Positions 8,306-16,929 of a stretch of 48,579 nt of DNA are shown piece after piece (position 1 is the first letter of the stretch; each line of letters begins with the position of its first letter). The position numbers and the translations under genes were made by a program. The DNA is taken from the NCBI GenBank assembly GCA_024278775.1, contig JAJRSP010000248.1, positions 1 to 48,579 on the forward strand. The letters are read 5' to 3'. This stretch comes from Planctomycetota bacterium. GTDB lineage: Bacteria > Planctomycetota > Phycisphaerae > UBA1845. The notes under the pieces were generated by a model. That model ran no database searches. It had not been told where the DNA came from and saw nothing but the letters and a program-made list of their open reading frames with translations.

Positions 8306-9430
8306 CTAGCGTTTACGCCGTACGATGGAACCTTTCAGCGTTTTGTCCAGCTTGCTCAACACACGCTTTCCGGTCGGCGTGATCAACACATCATCTTCTA
8401 TCCTGACACCGCCAATGCCCGGAAGGTAAATCCCAGGCTCCACGGTGACAAGCATGCCCGGTTCCAGCTTCGCGTCCGAACGCCAACTGAGCGAAGGACG
8501 CTCATGTACGTCCAACCCAAGCCCATGACCGAGACCGTGGCTAAACCGATCACCGAAGCCGGCACGTTCGATCACACCTCGGGCCACCGCGTCGATATCA
8601 CACATCCGCTGCCCCGGTCGAAGCGCTCGAATCGCCGCGAGCTGCGCCTCAAGCACAACTTCATATACCCGGTGTAGCTTCGGCGGGATGCTACCGACGA
8701 AGACCATACGGGTCAAATCGCTACAGTACTCGCCCACACGGGCACCCCAATCGAACAATACCGCACCGCCCTTCTTCACTCGACGCTGACCCGGGTGAGC
8801 ATGCGGAAGAGCGGCATTCGGACCTTCGGCGCAAATCGTGGGGAAAGATGGTCGGGACGCACCACGGCACTTCATCTCATATTCAAGCCGGGCGGCCAAC
8901 TCCAACTCAGTCTGACCGATCCTGATGCTCTTGACCATCGCCGAAAAGGCATCCTCGGCCACACGTATCGCCTTGACCATCGCACGGACCTCATCCCGTG
9001 ATTTATTCACGCGAAGATCGCCAACGACATCAGAGACGGGCAGCAGTTTGATACCCCGGGTCGCCTTCTTGAGTTCGGCGTGGCCGGACACGGTGGTGTC
9101 ATTCGCCTGGATCGCCAGTTTCCTGATCTTTCGTTCCTTGCACGCGGCGGCCACCTCCGGAAGGAGCATCCCACTACGCATGCGGACCTTAGCCCAGGGA
9201 CAATCCAGCTCAACCTGATCCTCGAAACGCCGGTCAGTGACGATGCACACCTCTCGCGCAGTAATTAAGACGGCGGAATCTTCGCCAGTAAAGCCGGACA
9301 TGTAGAAGTAGTCTCGGTTATTGGTCACCAGAAAGGCATCGGCACCAAGTTTCTTGATCGCTCGTCGACACCACCCCAAACGATCTTTGTGATCCGAAGA
9401 CACGTTACGTTTTGATCTTGTGGCCATCAT
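8306..9430 (-). CDS. Xaa-Pro aminopeptidase (M24 family)
   Basis: The 374-residue protein has the creatinase N-domain (about 20-140) followed by the pita-bread M24 domain. It removes N-terminal residues before proline, or cleaves Xaa-Pro dipeptides, using two metal ions. All five metal ligands are present: Asp227 (FDWGAR), Asp238 (SDLTR), His302 (SHGLGHGLG), Glu331 (TVEPGIY) and Glu345 (VRIEDDV). LPHAHP near 210 holds the usual active-site histidines. Three start codons lie in a row (TTG 9433, ATG 9430, ATG 9427) behind a GGAG site; I chose the first ATG. The gene heads the accB-accC run. PepP, PepQ and YpdF types cannot be separated from sequence alone. Confidence 0.88.
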   Translation of the reverse strand: MMATRSKRNVSSDHKDRLGWCRRAIKKLGADAFLVTNNRDYFYMSGFTGEDSAVLITAREVCIVTDRRFEDQVELDCPWAKVRMRSGMLLPEVAAACKERKIRKLAIQANDTTVSGHAELKKATRGIKLLPVSDVVGDLRVNKSRDEVRAMVKAIRVAEDAFSAMVKSIRIGQTELELAARLEYEMKCRGASRPSFPTICAEGPNAALPHAHPGQRRVKKGGAVLFDWGARVGEYCSDLTRMVFVGSIPPKLHRVYEVVLEAQLAAIRALRPGQRMCDIDAVARGVIERAGFGDRFSHGLGHGLGLDVHERPSLSWRSDAKLEPGMLVTVEPGIYLPGIGGVRIEDDVLITPTGKRVLSKLDKTLKGSIVRRKR

Positions 9431-9807
9431 CAACTCTCACGCTCCAGGGGCCGCCGTCGCGTGGGCATCGTGACCCACGCAGGCACCGATTCTGGAGTTA
9501 CCGGAATCCTGCGAGAACCGGGTATGTTCGCGGCGAACGGAGGAACTGTCAAAAGCGAACACTCGCCCACGACCGGGGACATGGCTGCGCTTAGCGTGGC
9601 CATGCCACACGGCACGCGTATGAAGCCCGGCAGTGTGTGGCATACCCAAGCCGGAGGCGCGGGCATGAGTCCGCAAGAAACCGATGTGAAACAGGTGACT
9701 GTCCCTCGTTTTCGGCAAAACCGACATTGACCGGAACGTGCTGTGGTCGTACCGTACCCTGTCGGGTGACACTGAGGGTATGAAATAGAGCACTCGGACA
9801 GACCACC
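9431..9807. other. Divergent intergenic region between peptidase and kdsA
   Basis: About 375 bases separate two divergently transcribed units, so both promoters should be here. Short open frames exist on both strands but have no ribosome binding site or recognisable family. Several short inverted repeats occur, including GTGGC-CAT-GCCAC near 9596, and the region around 9640-9665 (GTGTGGCATACCCAAGCC) looks like a decayed dispersed repeat. No -35/-10 pair could be assigned with confidence. Confidence 0.4.
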
Positions 9808-10638
9808 ATGGCACATTGCACACAAGCAGAAATCTCTCGCCTGCGCATTGGCGACGGCGCAGGGCTTGCGCTGATCGCGGGGCCGTGTGTGATCGAATCG
9901 AAATCGCATACGGTGTTTCTCGCAGAGTCGATCAAACGCATCTGCGAAGACCTCAGCTTACCATTCATCTTTAAGGCGAGTTTCGACAAAGCCAACCGAT
10001 CAAGCATCGCGAGCTTTCGCGGTCCCGGACTTGAAGAAGGTCTATCTATCTTGGGACACGTGCGAAAAACCGTAGGCGTACCGGTGCTCTCCGACATTCA
10101 CGAGCCGGGGCAGGCCCGCGCCGCCGGCGAAGTACTTGATTGCATCCAGATTCCCGCCTTCCTCTGCCGGCAGACGGACCTCCTTGCAGCAGCCGCGCAG
10201 ACGGGACGTTGTGTCAACGTGAAAAAGGGGCAGTTTTTGGCACCGGAGGAGATGGGTCACGTCGCGGGCAAGCTGTCCGAGTCCGGATGCAATAACTTCC
10301 TGATGACAGAACGTGGCACTTTTTTTGGATACCACCGGCTGGTCAATGACATGACCACCATCGAACGAATGAAAGCCTTTGCACCGGTCGTGTTCGATGC
10401 GACGCACAGTTGCCAGCTTCCGGGCGGTGCCGGAACGATCAGCGGCGGACAACGTGAGTTCACTCCGATGCTGGCCGCCGCCGCCGTGGCCGCCGGCGCA
10501 GATGCCGTCTTCATGGAAGTGCATGACCAACCGGACCAAGCCAAGAGCGACCCGGCCACCGTCTTCCCGCTGGACAGGCTCAAAGATATGCTGACACGCT
10601 TGGTTCGTGTGTATCGCGCGGTTCGGGGCGACGAATAG
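9808..10638 (+). CDS. kdsA: 3-deoxy-8-phosphooctulonate synthase, metal-dependent type
   Basis: The 276-residue enzyme condenses phosphoenolpyruvate with arabinose 5-phosphate to Kdo 8-phosphate, the committed step to the lipopolysaccharide core sugar Kdo. Signature segments are IAGPCVIES (23-31), VPVLSDIHEP (91-100), NVKKGQFLAPEEM (137-149), TERGTFFGY (167-175) and FDATHSCQLPGG (196-207). Cys27, His200, Glu237 and Asp248 match the metal ligands of the Aquifex class in identity and nearly in spacing (Cys11, His185, Glu222, Asp233). The non-metal E. coli class has Asn at the first position. It implies a Kdo-containing outer membrane. DAHP synthase (AroF/G-like) is the related alternative and is excluded by these motifs. 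Confidence 0.94.
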   Translation: MAHCTQAEISRLRIGDGAGLALIAGPCVIESKSHTVFLAESIKRICEDLSLPFIFKASFDKANRSSIASFRGPGLEEGLSILGHVRKTVGVPVLSDIHEPGQARAAGEVLDCIQIPAFLCRQTDLLAAAAQTGRCVNVKKGQFLAPEEMGHVAGKLSESGCNNFLMTERGTFFGYHRLVNDMTTIERMKAFAPVVFDATHSCQLPGGAGTISGGQREFTPMLAAAAVAAGADAVFMEVHDQPDQAKSDPATVFPLDRLKDMLTRLVRVYRAVRGDE

Positions 10639-10724
10639 GGAACGCTCGTCTCGCTGCAGGATGTGGGAACCATGGATCTATCGGTATGGTCCAGGATCGC
10701 CGACCGGGAAGGATATCTACGTGT

Positions 10725-11489
10725 ATGAAACACTCACGGCTATGGACAATTGTCTTGCTGAGTGTCGCCGGTTGCGGCTCCGATGTCTTCTTCCGTGTGC
10801 CCGACCCGGCCGTTCGCTATCTACCCTTCGGAGATTCCGCCACGGCCGGACCCTCCGAGCGTAACTATCCGGACTTCCTCCGAGAGTTCCTCGGCGAATC
10901 GGAAGAAACCTTCACCAACGAAGGCCAGAGCGGCGAAACCGTCTCAGAAGGTCTCGACCGCCTTCACCTTTTAATCGACAACGGGATATACCCCAATGCC
11001 GCCGTCTTTCTTTACTGGGAGGGGGGTAATGACATCATCGATTTCATCGGGCGAACGGACCCCTTCCTGCTGCGGTCTCCCGAAGATGCCGACTACCCGT
11101 TTGAAACAGAGCTGAACGGTGAACTGGATCGCATTCAGACGACTATCGAGACGACGCTTCAAACGGCTCAAGATGAGGGCATGGATGTCTATGTCGCCAC
11201 CTACTTCGCACTCGCACCGGGCGTGACGGAGTGTGGTGCGCTTCCATTCAACATCGCACTGCCCCAGCAAATCGAGCGGGCCAACGCATATACCGGGCGT
11301 CTCAACGATCGGATCCGGCGAGCGGCCGCCGCACGTGGGGCCACGCTGGTCGATATCGCATCGTTTAATCCCACGTTCCAAGCGGACCCGGCCAACTTTT
11401 TCAACTGCAACCATCTCAGCGCAGCCGGAAACGAAATCGTGGCCCGCCTGTTCCTCAATTCTGTGAATCCCGTATACGCGGTACCGTAG
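10725..11489 (+). CDS. SGNH/GDSL-hydrolase-family lipoprotein
   Basis: The 254-residue precursor starts MKHSRLWTIVLLSVAGCGS, a lipoprotein signal with Cys17. The SGNH fold follows: block I FGDSATAG with nucleophile Ser38, a block II glycine in NEGQSGE, block III GGNDIID with Asn102, and block V NCNHLSAAG with His230. The position three before the histidine, normally the catalytic Asp, is Asn227. Family members hydrolyse acyl or acetyl esters of lipids or polysaccharides. Here the enzyme would act in the periplasm on an unknown ester. The ATG at 10725 is chosen because it begins the signal peptide; an upstream in-frame start gives a non-signal extension. kdsA lies 86 bases upstream on the same strand. 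Confidence 0.82.
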   Translation: MKHSRLWTIVLLSVAGCGSDVFFRVPDPAVRYLPFGDSATAGPSERNYPDFLREFLGESEETFTNEGQSGETVSEGLDRLHLLIDNGIYPNAAVFLYWEGGNDIIDFIGRTDPFLLRSPEDADYPFETELNGELDRIQTTIETTLQTAQDEGMDVYVATYFALAPGVTECGALPFNIALPQQIERANAYTGRLNDRIRRAAAARGATLVDIASFNPTFQADPANFFNCNHLSAAGNEIVARLFLNSVNPVYAVP

Positions 11490-11531
11490 ATGCCGTGTGG
11501 CTCTCTCTCGTCCGGCAGGACGGGTAGCCAT

Positions 11532-11551
11532 CCTTTGCCTCAAGGCAAAGG
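11532..11551. repeat. Perfect hairpin repeat, relative of the elements at 13841 and 48065
   Basis: CCTTTGCC and GGCAAAGG form an 8-base perfect stem with a TCAA loop, between the SGNH hydrolase gene and panC. Read on the minus strand it is close to the CCTTTCGCC-TTGN-GGCGAAA hairpins elsewhere in this window. A G-rich, T-poor tail follows, so it is a poor intrinsic terminator; a dispersed repeat is the better reading. The rest of the 224-base gap shows no gene. Confidence 0.5.
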
Positions 11552-11713
11552 GAAGGGGAAGAAAACGGAGGCGTTCATGACTCGGAAGGCAAACGATGGG
11601 CGCACGTTTCGGGATGCCAGCGTGCCCGATCTGGCTTGTGGAGTGGACGAGCCACGCCTGGAGAAGGTATAACGCCCGCGTGAGACGACACGGACCGGGA
11701 GTGGCCCGCGACC

Positions 11714-12565
11714 ATGCGGCAAATAACTGACATCGAAACTTGCCGAAAGGCGATTCGCGTTGCCCAACAAAAGGGGCAGCGCGTCGGACTGGTGCCCACG
11801 ATGGGAGCACTCCACGAGGGGCACTTGTCGCTCATACGCGAGGGACGCCGCGCGTGCGATTGTGTAGCAGTTTCGATTTTCGTAAACCCCACCCAGTTCG
11901 GACCGGGAGAGGATTTCGAAAGCTACCCGCGTCCACTTTCCGCCGACCTTGCCGCGTGCCGCGAGGCTGAGGTCGATATCGTTTTCACACCGTCCGCCGA
12001 GGCGATGTTCCCGACCGATGCCACCACTACGGTTCACGTCGATCAACTCACAGTGGGACTGTGCGGTGCGAATCGCCTGGGTCACTTTGACGGCGTGACT
12101 ACCGTCGTGGCCAAGCTGTTTCAGATTCTCCCGGCGGACGTCGCGTTTTTCGGAGAAAAGGACTATCAGCAGCTTACCGTCATCAGGCGTATGGTGGCCG
12201 ATCTAAACATCCCGATCGAAATCACCGGCTGCCCCACCGTACGAGAGGATGACGGGCTGGCGTTGTCCAGCCGGAACGCTTATCTTTCTCCCAAGCATCG
12301 TCAACAGGCGGTTTCGCTGAGCCGAGCCCTCTTTGCCGCGAGAGCACAGGTGGCTGCAGGCGAGCACTCGGCAGCCGCGATTGTGACGCGGATGCGAGAA
12401 AGCATCGAGGCGGCGGGACCGGCTCAGATTGATTACATCGAAGTGGTCGATCCCGAATCGCTGGTGCCTATGGCTGACATTCGGGGAACCGCGCGAGTTT
12501 GCCTGGCTGTCAGGATCGGCGGTTGCCGACTGATTGATAACATCGGAGTTGGCGGAAGCCATTGA
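11714..12565 (+). CDS. panC: Pantothenate synthetase
   Basis: The 283-residue enzyme joins pantoate and beta-alanine with ATP to make pantothenate, the coenzyme A precursor. Motifs of the cytidylyltransferase-like fold are intact: LVPTMGALHEGHLSL (26-40) with the HxGH histidines 34 and 37, SIFVNPTQFGPGEDF (55-69), FGEKDYQQL near 143 and GLALSSRNAYLSP near 180. Length fits the family. The start is set by this N-terminus. lgt follows after 28 bases, so the two probably share a transcript. panB and panD are not in the window. Confidence 0.95.
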   Translation: MRQITDIETCRKAIRVAQQKGQRVGLVPTMGALHEGHLSLIREGRRACDCVAVSIFVNPTQFGPGEDFESYPRPLSADLAACREAEVDIVFTPSAEAMFPTDATTTVHVDQLTVGLCGANRLGHFDGVTTVVAKLFQILPADVAFFGEKDYQQLTVIRRMVADLNIPIEITGCPTVREDDGLALSSRNAYLSPKHRQQAVSLSRALFAARAQVAAGEHSAAAIVTRMRESIEAAGPAQIDYIEVVDPESLVPMADIRGTARVCLAVRIGGCRLIDNIGVGGSH

Positions 12566-12593
12566 CCCGCCACGAAAGGAATAAACACTACGC

Positions 12594-13805
12594 ATGCACC
12601 CCGACTTGTTTACGCTCCCCGGTGGTTTGGGAATCAAGACCTACGGCTTCTGTATGATGGTCGGGTTTCTCAGCGCCGTCTGGATGTCAATGAAACGCGC
12701 CACGCGTGTCAAGGCCGACCCCGATGTGGTGCTCGACCTCGGTTTCCTTTCCTTGCTATTCGGCGTCGGAGGAGCACGCATCTTCTACGTCGTTCATTAT
12801 TGGCAAACCCAGTTTGCCGATCGTTCCAACAAACTTCTCGCCATCGTTGACATCACGGAGGGCGGGCTTGAGTTTCTCGGTGGTTTCCTCGGCGCTTTTT
12901 TTGCCATCGCCGTATACTCCTATTTCAAGAAAATCTCCGTCCGTATGTATATGGACATTCTTGCGCCGGGCGTCATGTGGGGCCTTGCGTTCGGTCGAAT
13001 CGGTTGTTTCTTTAACGGTTGCTGCTTCGGCGGGTTGTGCGATGTGGACTATCGCGAGACGACGCGTGCCGCCACCACTTTGTCCTCTAGTTGGGGCGTC
13101 CAGTTCCCCTTCGCCAGCCCGGCCCACCGCCAGCAGTGGGAGGAACGTAAGGTGACCGTCCCGGCCGAGTTAATCAGCACGCGGGCCGAGCAGCTTTTTC
13201 CGGTGATCGTACCCAACGGTGACATCCAGATGTCGGTGGAGCGGCGCGACGGCCCGCTGCGTGACTATCGAGACGCTGTGAAAGCCTTCCGCGCCGCGAA
13301 AGAGGAGGACCCGAATTCCGAAGAAACCAAACGGCTCCGGATCATTGCGGAAAAAACAAAGAAGGCGCTCAAAGACCATGAAACGAAAATCTCAGCCCTG
13401 CGTATGGCCATGCAGTACCCCTCGCGGGTGAACCCCGATCGCCGAATCAGCGTGTCAGAGCTAGCGGACATCGCCCACACGCGTCGCTCGCTCTCGATCC
13501 ATCCGACACAACTCTACTCGTCGATCCACGCATTCATTCTGTCCGGTGTGCTATCGGCCATGTTTTATGTCCGCAAGCGTCACGGCGTGGTGATCGCCTC
13601 GGTCTTTCTGTTCTATCCGCTCCCACGGGTGCTTCTGGAGTCGATCCGCGCCGACAACCCACTGGATGTCGCTGGACTCACGATATCGCAATCGGTGAGC
13701 ATCATCATGTTCGTCGGTGCGGTGATAGCACTGATTGTGCTTTACAAATGTCTACCCGAACGATCACCGCTGGCCGTACCGTTTGTGCCGAAGCAGGAAC
13801 CGTAA
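12594..13805 (+). CDS. lgt: Prolipoprotein diacylglyceryl transferase with a large inserted loop
   Basis: The 403-residue membrane enzyme transfers diacylglycerol from phosphatidylglycerol to the lipobox cysteine of prolipoproteins. The Lgt signature GRIGCFFNGCCFG is at 134-146 and the late HPTQLYSS motif at 303-310, followed by the last helices. Between them are about 150 residues, partly charged and helical (Glu/Lys-rich, about 225-270), where E. coli Lgt (about 290 residues) has a short loop. The segment matching E. coli GGMSFHGG reads GGLEFLGG, placing Leu95 where His103 is reported as important in E. coli. The gene supports lipidation of the lipoproteins in this window. It ends convergently with the HtrA-like cluster. 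Confidence 0.9.
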   Translation: MHPDLFTLPGGLGIKTYGFCMMVGFLSAVWMSMKRATRVKADPDVVLDLGFLSLLFGVGGARIFYVVHYWQTQFADRSNKLLAIVDITEGGLEFLGGFLGAFFAIAVYSYFKKISVRMYMDILAPGVMWGLAFGRIGCFFNGCCFGGLCDVDYRETTRAATTLSSSWGVQFPFASPAHRQQWEERKVTVPAELISTRAEQLFPVIVPNGDIQMSVERRDGPLRDYRDAVKAFRAAKEEDPNSEETKRLRIIAEKTKKALKDHETKISALRMAMQYPSRVNPDRRISVSELADIAHTRRSLSIHPTQLYSSIHAFILSGVLSAMFYVRKRHGVVIASVFLFYPLPRVLLESIRADNPLDVAGLTISQSVSIIMFVGAVIALIVLYKCLPERSPLAVPFVPKQEP

Positions 13806-13833
13806 CCATAGGGCGTTTTCAGCCGAATGACAG

Positions 13834-13874
13834 GTCAACCTTTCGCCTTGCGGCGAAAGAACGATCTGCCCGAC
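13834..13874 (+). repeat. 41-base dispersed repeat with hairpin, copy 1
   Basis: This block matches 48058-48098 at 38 of 41 positions. Its core is TTTCGCC-TTGC-GGCGAAA (13841-13858), a 7-base perfect stem. It sits in the 205-base convergent gap between lgt and the last gene of the HtrA-like cluster. A terminator role is possible, but no T-run follows. The conserved flanks GTCAACC and ACGAYCTGCCCGAC show the unit is larger than the hairpin. No gene is supported in 13806-14010. Confidence 0.7.
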
Positions 13875-14010
13875 TGCACTGACGGCCACCCAGACCGTAC
13901 GGTCTCCGAACACTCCGATGGACAACCGGTATCATTCGCAAAAAGGCATGAAGATGTGTCCGGAGTGGCGGGCGATCAACCGGCCTTGTCCCCAGTCGCC
14001 GGAAGCGCGG

Positions 14011-15165
14011 CTACTTGTCGTCTTGGATCCCTGGAAGCGGCAACGAAGGATCGAACGGGTCCGGCGCGTCCGGAAGCTCACCCAGCTCGGTGTTGCGAGC
14101 GAGCGTCACCTCCACCTCATACGGCTCCCCCTCGCGCTGAAGGCAAATGTGTACGGGCGTGCCCGCGGGGATCATATACAGCGTCTGCACAAGCTGCCCG
14201 AAATGTTTGATCGGTCGCCCCTCCGCAGCCCAGAGGATGTCTCCGCTCACCACGCCGGCAGCCCGCAGCGGTGACGGGTCGGCCGTCAGCCCAACGACGA
14301 GCCCGTCCTCAGTCTGACCGCCCACCGTCATACCGAGCCAACCGCGATAGAGATCGTGCCCCGACGCAAGCTCCGCCACAATGGCATCCACGCGCCGCTT
14401 GGGCACCACAAACCCCACGCCCGAATCGTACATCTCGACACCGGCCAGCTCACCCGGTCGCTGAGCCATCGGCACGCTAATCCCAATCACGCGCCCGTCG
14501 ATGTCGATCACCGGGCCGCCATAATTGACCGGACTCAACCGAGCATCGACCTGGATCGCGTTGCCATGCATCCGGTTCTTGGCGCTGACGATGCCCAGCG
14601 AGACGGAAGGTCGGCTGCCACCGAAGCCCAGCCCCAGCGCGACGGCCCACTGCCCCACCCGGACATCGAAAGAGTCCACCCATTCCGGCACAATCAGGTG
14701 ATCCGCGTCGATCTTCAGCAACGCGATTTTTCGTACCTGATCGCGGGCGACGAGGTCGGCGGCCAGCCGTCGCCCATCCGCTAGCGTGACGGAGATCAGC
14801 GCCGGTTCGCGAACGAAGTTGTACCCGCTGGAGATGATATACCCGTTCGACGAGTAGACCAGCCCGGTCGTCGGACCGTCGGCAACCACGAAATCCGAGC
14901 CAAGCGAATCAGAAAACCGTTGTCTCTGTCGTAGTGGCGCTTCGCTCTCGCCATCGTCAATCGCCACCGGCACGCGTGGCTGCGTTCCACCGACCGTCTC
15001 AATCCGCACGAGCGACGGCCGAAGCTGTTCGGAGAGAGAACGAAACACGGTTTGTTCGGCACTGCGCAGCTCATAACTTTCGGCCTGTGCCACACACGCC
15101 CTCGGCGCGGCACCTTGCCCGATCATCACCGCTAACGCGAGCAGTGGGATACTCCGCCGGATCAT
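14011..15165 (-). CDS. Catalytically dead HtrA-like secreted PDZ protein (second pseudoprotease)
   Basis: The 384-residue precursor has a signal peptide (1-27), a trypsin-like double-barrel region (about 45-270) and a PDZ domain (about 275-360) with SPLRAAGVVSGDILWAAEG. Aligned by eye to HtrA/DegP, the catalytic His is Tyr115 (GYIISSGYNFV), the Asp is Lys146 (DQVRKIALLKID) and the Ser is Tyr215 (SPVNYGGPVID). All three residues are lost while the surrounding framework is kept, which fits a pseudoprotease with a binding or scaffolding role. It starts one base after the stop of the preceding gene and ends the long co-directional run that begins with MoxR. It would act in the periplasm. Confidence 0.8.
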   Translation of the reverse strand: MIRRSIPLLALAVMIGQGAAPRACVAQAESYELRSAEQTVFRSLSEQLRPSLVRIETVGGTQPRVPVAIDDGESEAPLRQRQRFSDSLGSDFVVADGPTTGLVYSSNGYIISSGYNFVREPALISVTLADGRRLAADLVARDQVRKIALLKIDADHLIVPEWVDSFDVRVGQWAVALGLGFGGSRPSVSLGIVSAKNRMHGNAIQVDARLSPVNYGGPVIDIDGRVIGISVPMAQRPGELAGVEMYDSGVGFVVPKRRVDAIVAELASGHDLYRGWLGMTVGGQTEDGLVVGLTADPSPLRAAGVVSGDILWAAEGRPIKHFGQLVQTLYMIPAGTPVHICLQREGEPYEVEVTLARNTELGELPDAPDPFDPSLPLPGIQDDK

Positions 15166-15166
15166 A

Positions 15167-16261
15167 TCACGAGCCCTCCGCCTCGATGAGCACGGTCACG
15201 ATCTCGCGACCTCGGCGAATCACCAGACTGATCGCCTCATCCGCGGGCACCGCCAACAACCGCTTGCGGCACTCCCCCACGCTTCTCACGTTGCGCCCGT
15301 TGACACTCAGGATCAGATCATCACTCCGCACACCAGCGCGGGCGGCCGGCGACCGGCGCTTCACACGTTCGACGAAAGGTAACACGGTCTGGTACCCGGC
15401 TTTGGTCAGACGAATCCCGCTGTCCGCGCGCTGTCGCTTGGCCACGAGCGACGAACCATCCGGTGTACCATCGCCCAGTGCCTCGGCCATAAACTCGCAG
15501 ATCACGTCCCGCGGCATGGCATAGTTAAAGTGCGTGCGAGTCAGGTTGGACACCACTTGCCGCCCCACCATCCCGACGAACTCCCCGTCAAGATTGACCA
15601 CCGCGCCGCCCGGCGCACCGGGGTTGCTCGTGATCGCATCAAACACGAGCACATCCCCCTGATAGGGAAAGTCCTTCACGCGCCGCGTCGCATCCAAGCG
15701 TGTCCGCGCGGAAAAAACACCATGCGCGAGCGACACCGGCTCCGCCCCCACGGCCACCTTGAACGCATTCCCGGCCGCCACGATCCAATCACCCGGACGC
15801 AAAAGGTCATCGAGATACTCACGCCCGCCACGCACCGTTCCACACGCTAGGTCGAAATAGGGGAACCGCTCCACCACGCTGGCATCCTCGTCATGGGCCG
15901 TCGCCGCACGATCCCCCTCCGGCTGTTTGATTCGAAGAAGCGCCAACTGAGTCGTGCGGTCATGATGAAGCACCGCCGCACCGTATGAAACGCCGTCGGC
16001 GTCCACCACCTTTAGCTCGCGGGCGTCGATCAGCAGCGAATAGACCGTGAGCACCAAACCATCTTCGGAGACGAGCACCCCCGAGCCATAGCCGGCCTGC
16101 TTTCCCGCACCCACGCCGTACAGCTTCACCACACGCGGCAACAAGCTATCAACGGCTTGGTCAAAACCACGGTGCGCCAACGCAACCCCCGGCGCAATAT
16201 CCGCCGCAGAGGCACCCATGCGGCAAGCCAGGCAGAAAATCAGGACAAAGCGGCTCATCAT
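15167..16261 (-). CDS. Catalytically dead HtrA-like secreted PDZ protein (first pseudoprotease)
   Basis: The 364-residue precursor begins MMSRFVLIFCLACRMGASAAD, a signal peptide. A trypsin-like region (about 35-260) and a PDZ domain (about 275-350, with SPAARAGVRSDDLILSVNGRN) follow. The three catalytic positions are Ser75 for His (GLVLTVYSLL), Gln105 for Asp (DRTTQLALLRI) and Pro217 for Ser (SNPGAPGGAVVN). The glycine frame around the lost serine is intact, so the fold is probably kept without peptidase activity. The start at 16261 overlaps the TGA of the upstream frame as ATGA, typical of translational coupling. A longer upstream extension lacks a signal peptide and is rejected. Confidence 0.8.
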   Translation of the reverse strand: MMSRFVLIFCLACRMGASAADIAPGVALAHRGFDQAVDSLLPRVVKLYGVGAGKQAGYGSGVLVSEDGLVLTVYSLLIDARELKVVDADGVSYGAAVLHHDRTTQLALLRIKQPEGDRAATAHDEDASVVERFPYFDLACGTVRGGREYLDDLLRPGDWIVAAGNAFKVAVGAEPVSLAHGVFSARTRLDATRRVKDFPYQGDVLVFDAITSNPGAPGGAVVNLDGEFVGMVGRQVVSNLTRTHFNYAMPRDVICEFMAEALGDGTPDGSSLVAKRQRADSGIRLTKAGYQTVLPFVERVKRRSPAARAGVRSDDLILSVNGRNVRSVGECRKRLLAVPADEAISLVIRRGREIVTVLIEAEGS

Positions 16262-16929
16262 CGCTCCGACTGCTCCCCACGCGCTCCGACACGGGTAATC
16301 CGCTCGACGTAAGCCGCACCATCCATGTAGATTTCCACGGTAAACGGCCACTTGTGATCCCCCAGCGCTCGATAATTACCGAGGTAGATCGTTGCCTCGA
16401 AGCTCGTGACCGAATCACGCAGGGTGATACGCTCGATACGTCCGGAAGCGGCGTCAAAAGCAAACCGCGCACTACTTTTTTCCGCGATCGGCCACTCGAT
16501 CAGTTCGAGCAGCGTACCGTGATCCGAGTCGTTCGCGTCGAGCAGACGGTGGGCCATCGGCCGCACGAGCGCATCGCCGCCCACATGCCAGACATCGGTC
16601 AACGGTTCCGCGTCAACGTCCATCGTCACCATCTGCCACAGCACGAACTGGGCATTAAGAACCATCTGATCCTCCGGCGGAAGCGATACGGGGTCACCAC
16701 CGCCTGACGGATACCGATCGGCCGAACGATCGTCAAACTCAACCACCGGCCCGAGACGGCCCTCCGGGTACAAGGACGTTCGTGTACCCACGGTAGCCAC
16801 GAACATTCGCGCCGGCTTCGTGGGATCAGCAAGATTCGTCCGTTTGACCTGCCACGTGTCCGCAGCCGGCACCGCCTTGTCTCCGGGCCGTGCGAGATAA
16901 TCCTGAAACCGCTTGATGACGCGCCGCAC
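16258..16929 (-). CDS. C-terminal portion of the HtrA-like protein, beyond the in-frame TAG
   Basis: This frame is in the same phase as the HtrA-like gene upstream. Translation from directly after the TAG at 17064-17062 continues the interrupted PDZ as PGDWPLFVEVERNGQ. A mostly beta-strand C-terminal domain of about 240 residues then follows, ending ARGEQSER. The GTG at 16929 is only the first possible internal start; coding character continues through 17061. The piece is therefore best read as the second half of one 586-residue protein split by a nonsense codon, or as a readthrough product. The C-terminal domain is not recognised; it has no transmembrane segment and would be periplasmic if made. 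Its TGA overlaps the next start by four bases. Confidence 0.6.
   Translation of the reverse strand: MRRVIKRFQDYLARPGDKAVPAADTWQVKRTNLADPTKPARMFVATVGTRTSLYPEGRLGPVVEFDDRSADRYPSGGGDPVSLPPEDQMVLNAQFVLWQMVTMDVDAEPLTDVWHVGGDALVRPMAHRLLDANDSDHGTLLELIEWPIAEKSSARFAFDAASGRIERITLRDSVTSFEATIYLGNYRALGDHKWPFTVEIYMDGAAYVERITRVGARGEQSER

Noticed and set aside
9461..9730. An 89-codon plus-strand frame upstream of kdsA
   Set aside because: It crosses repeat-like DNA, lacks a ribosome binding site and has no recognisable family.
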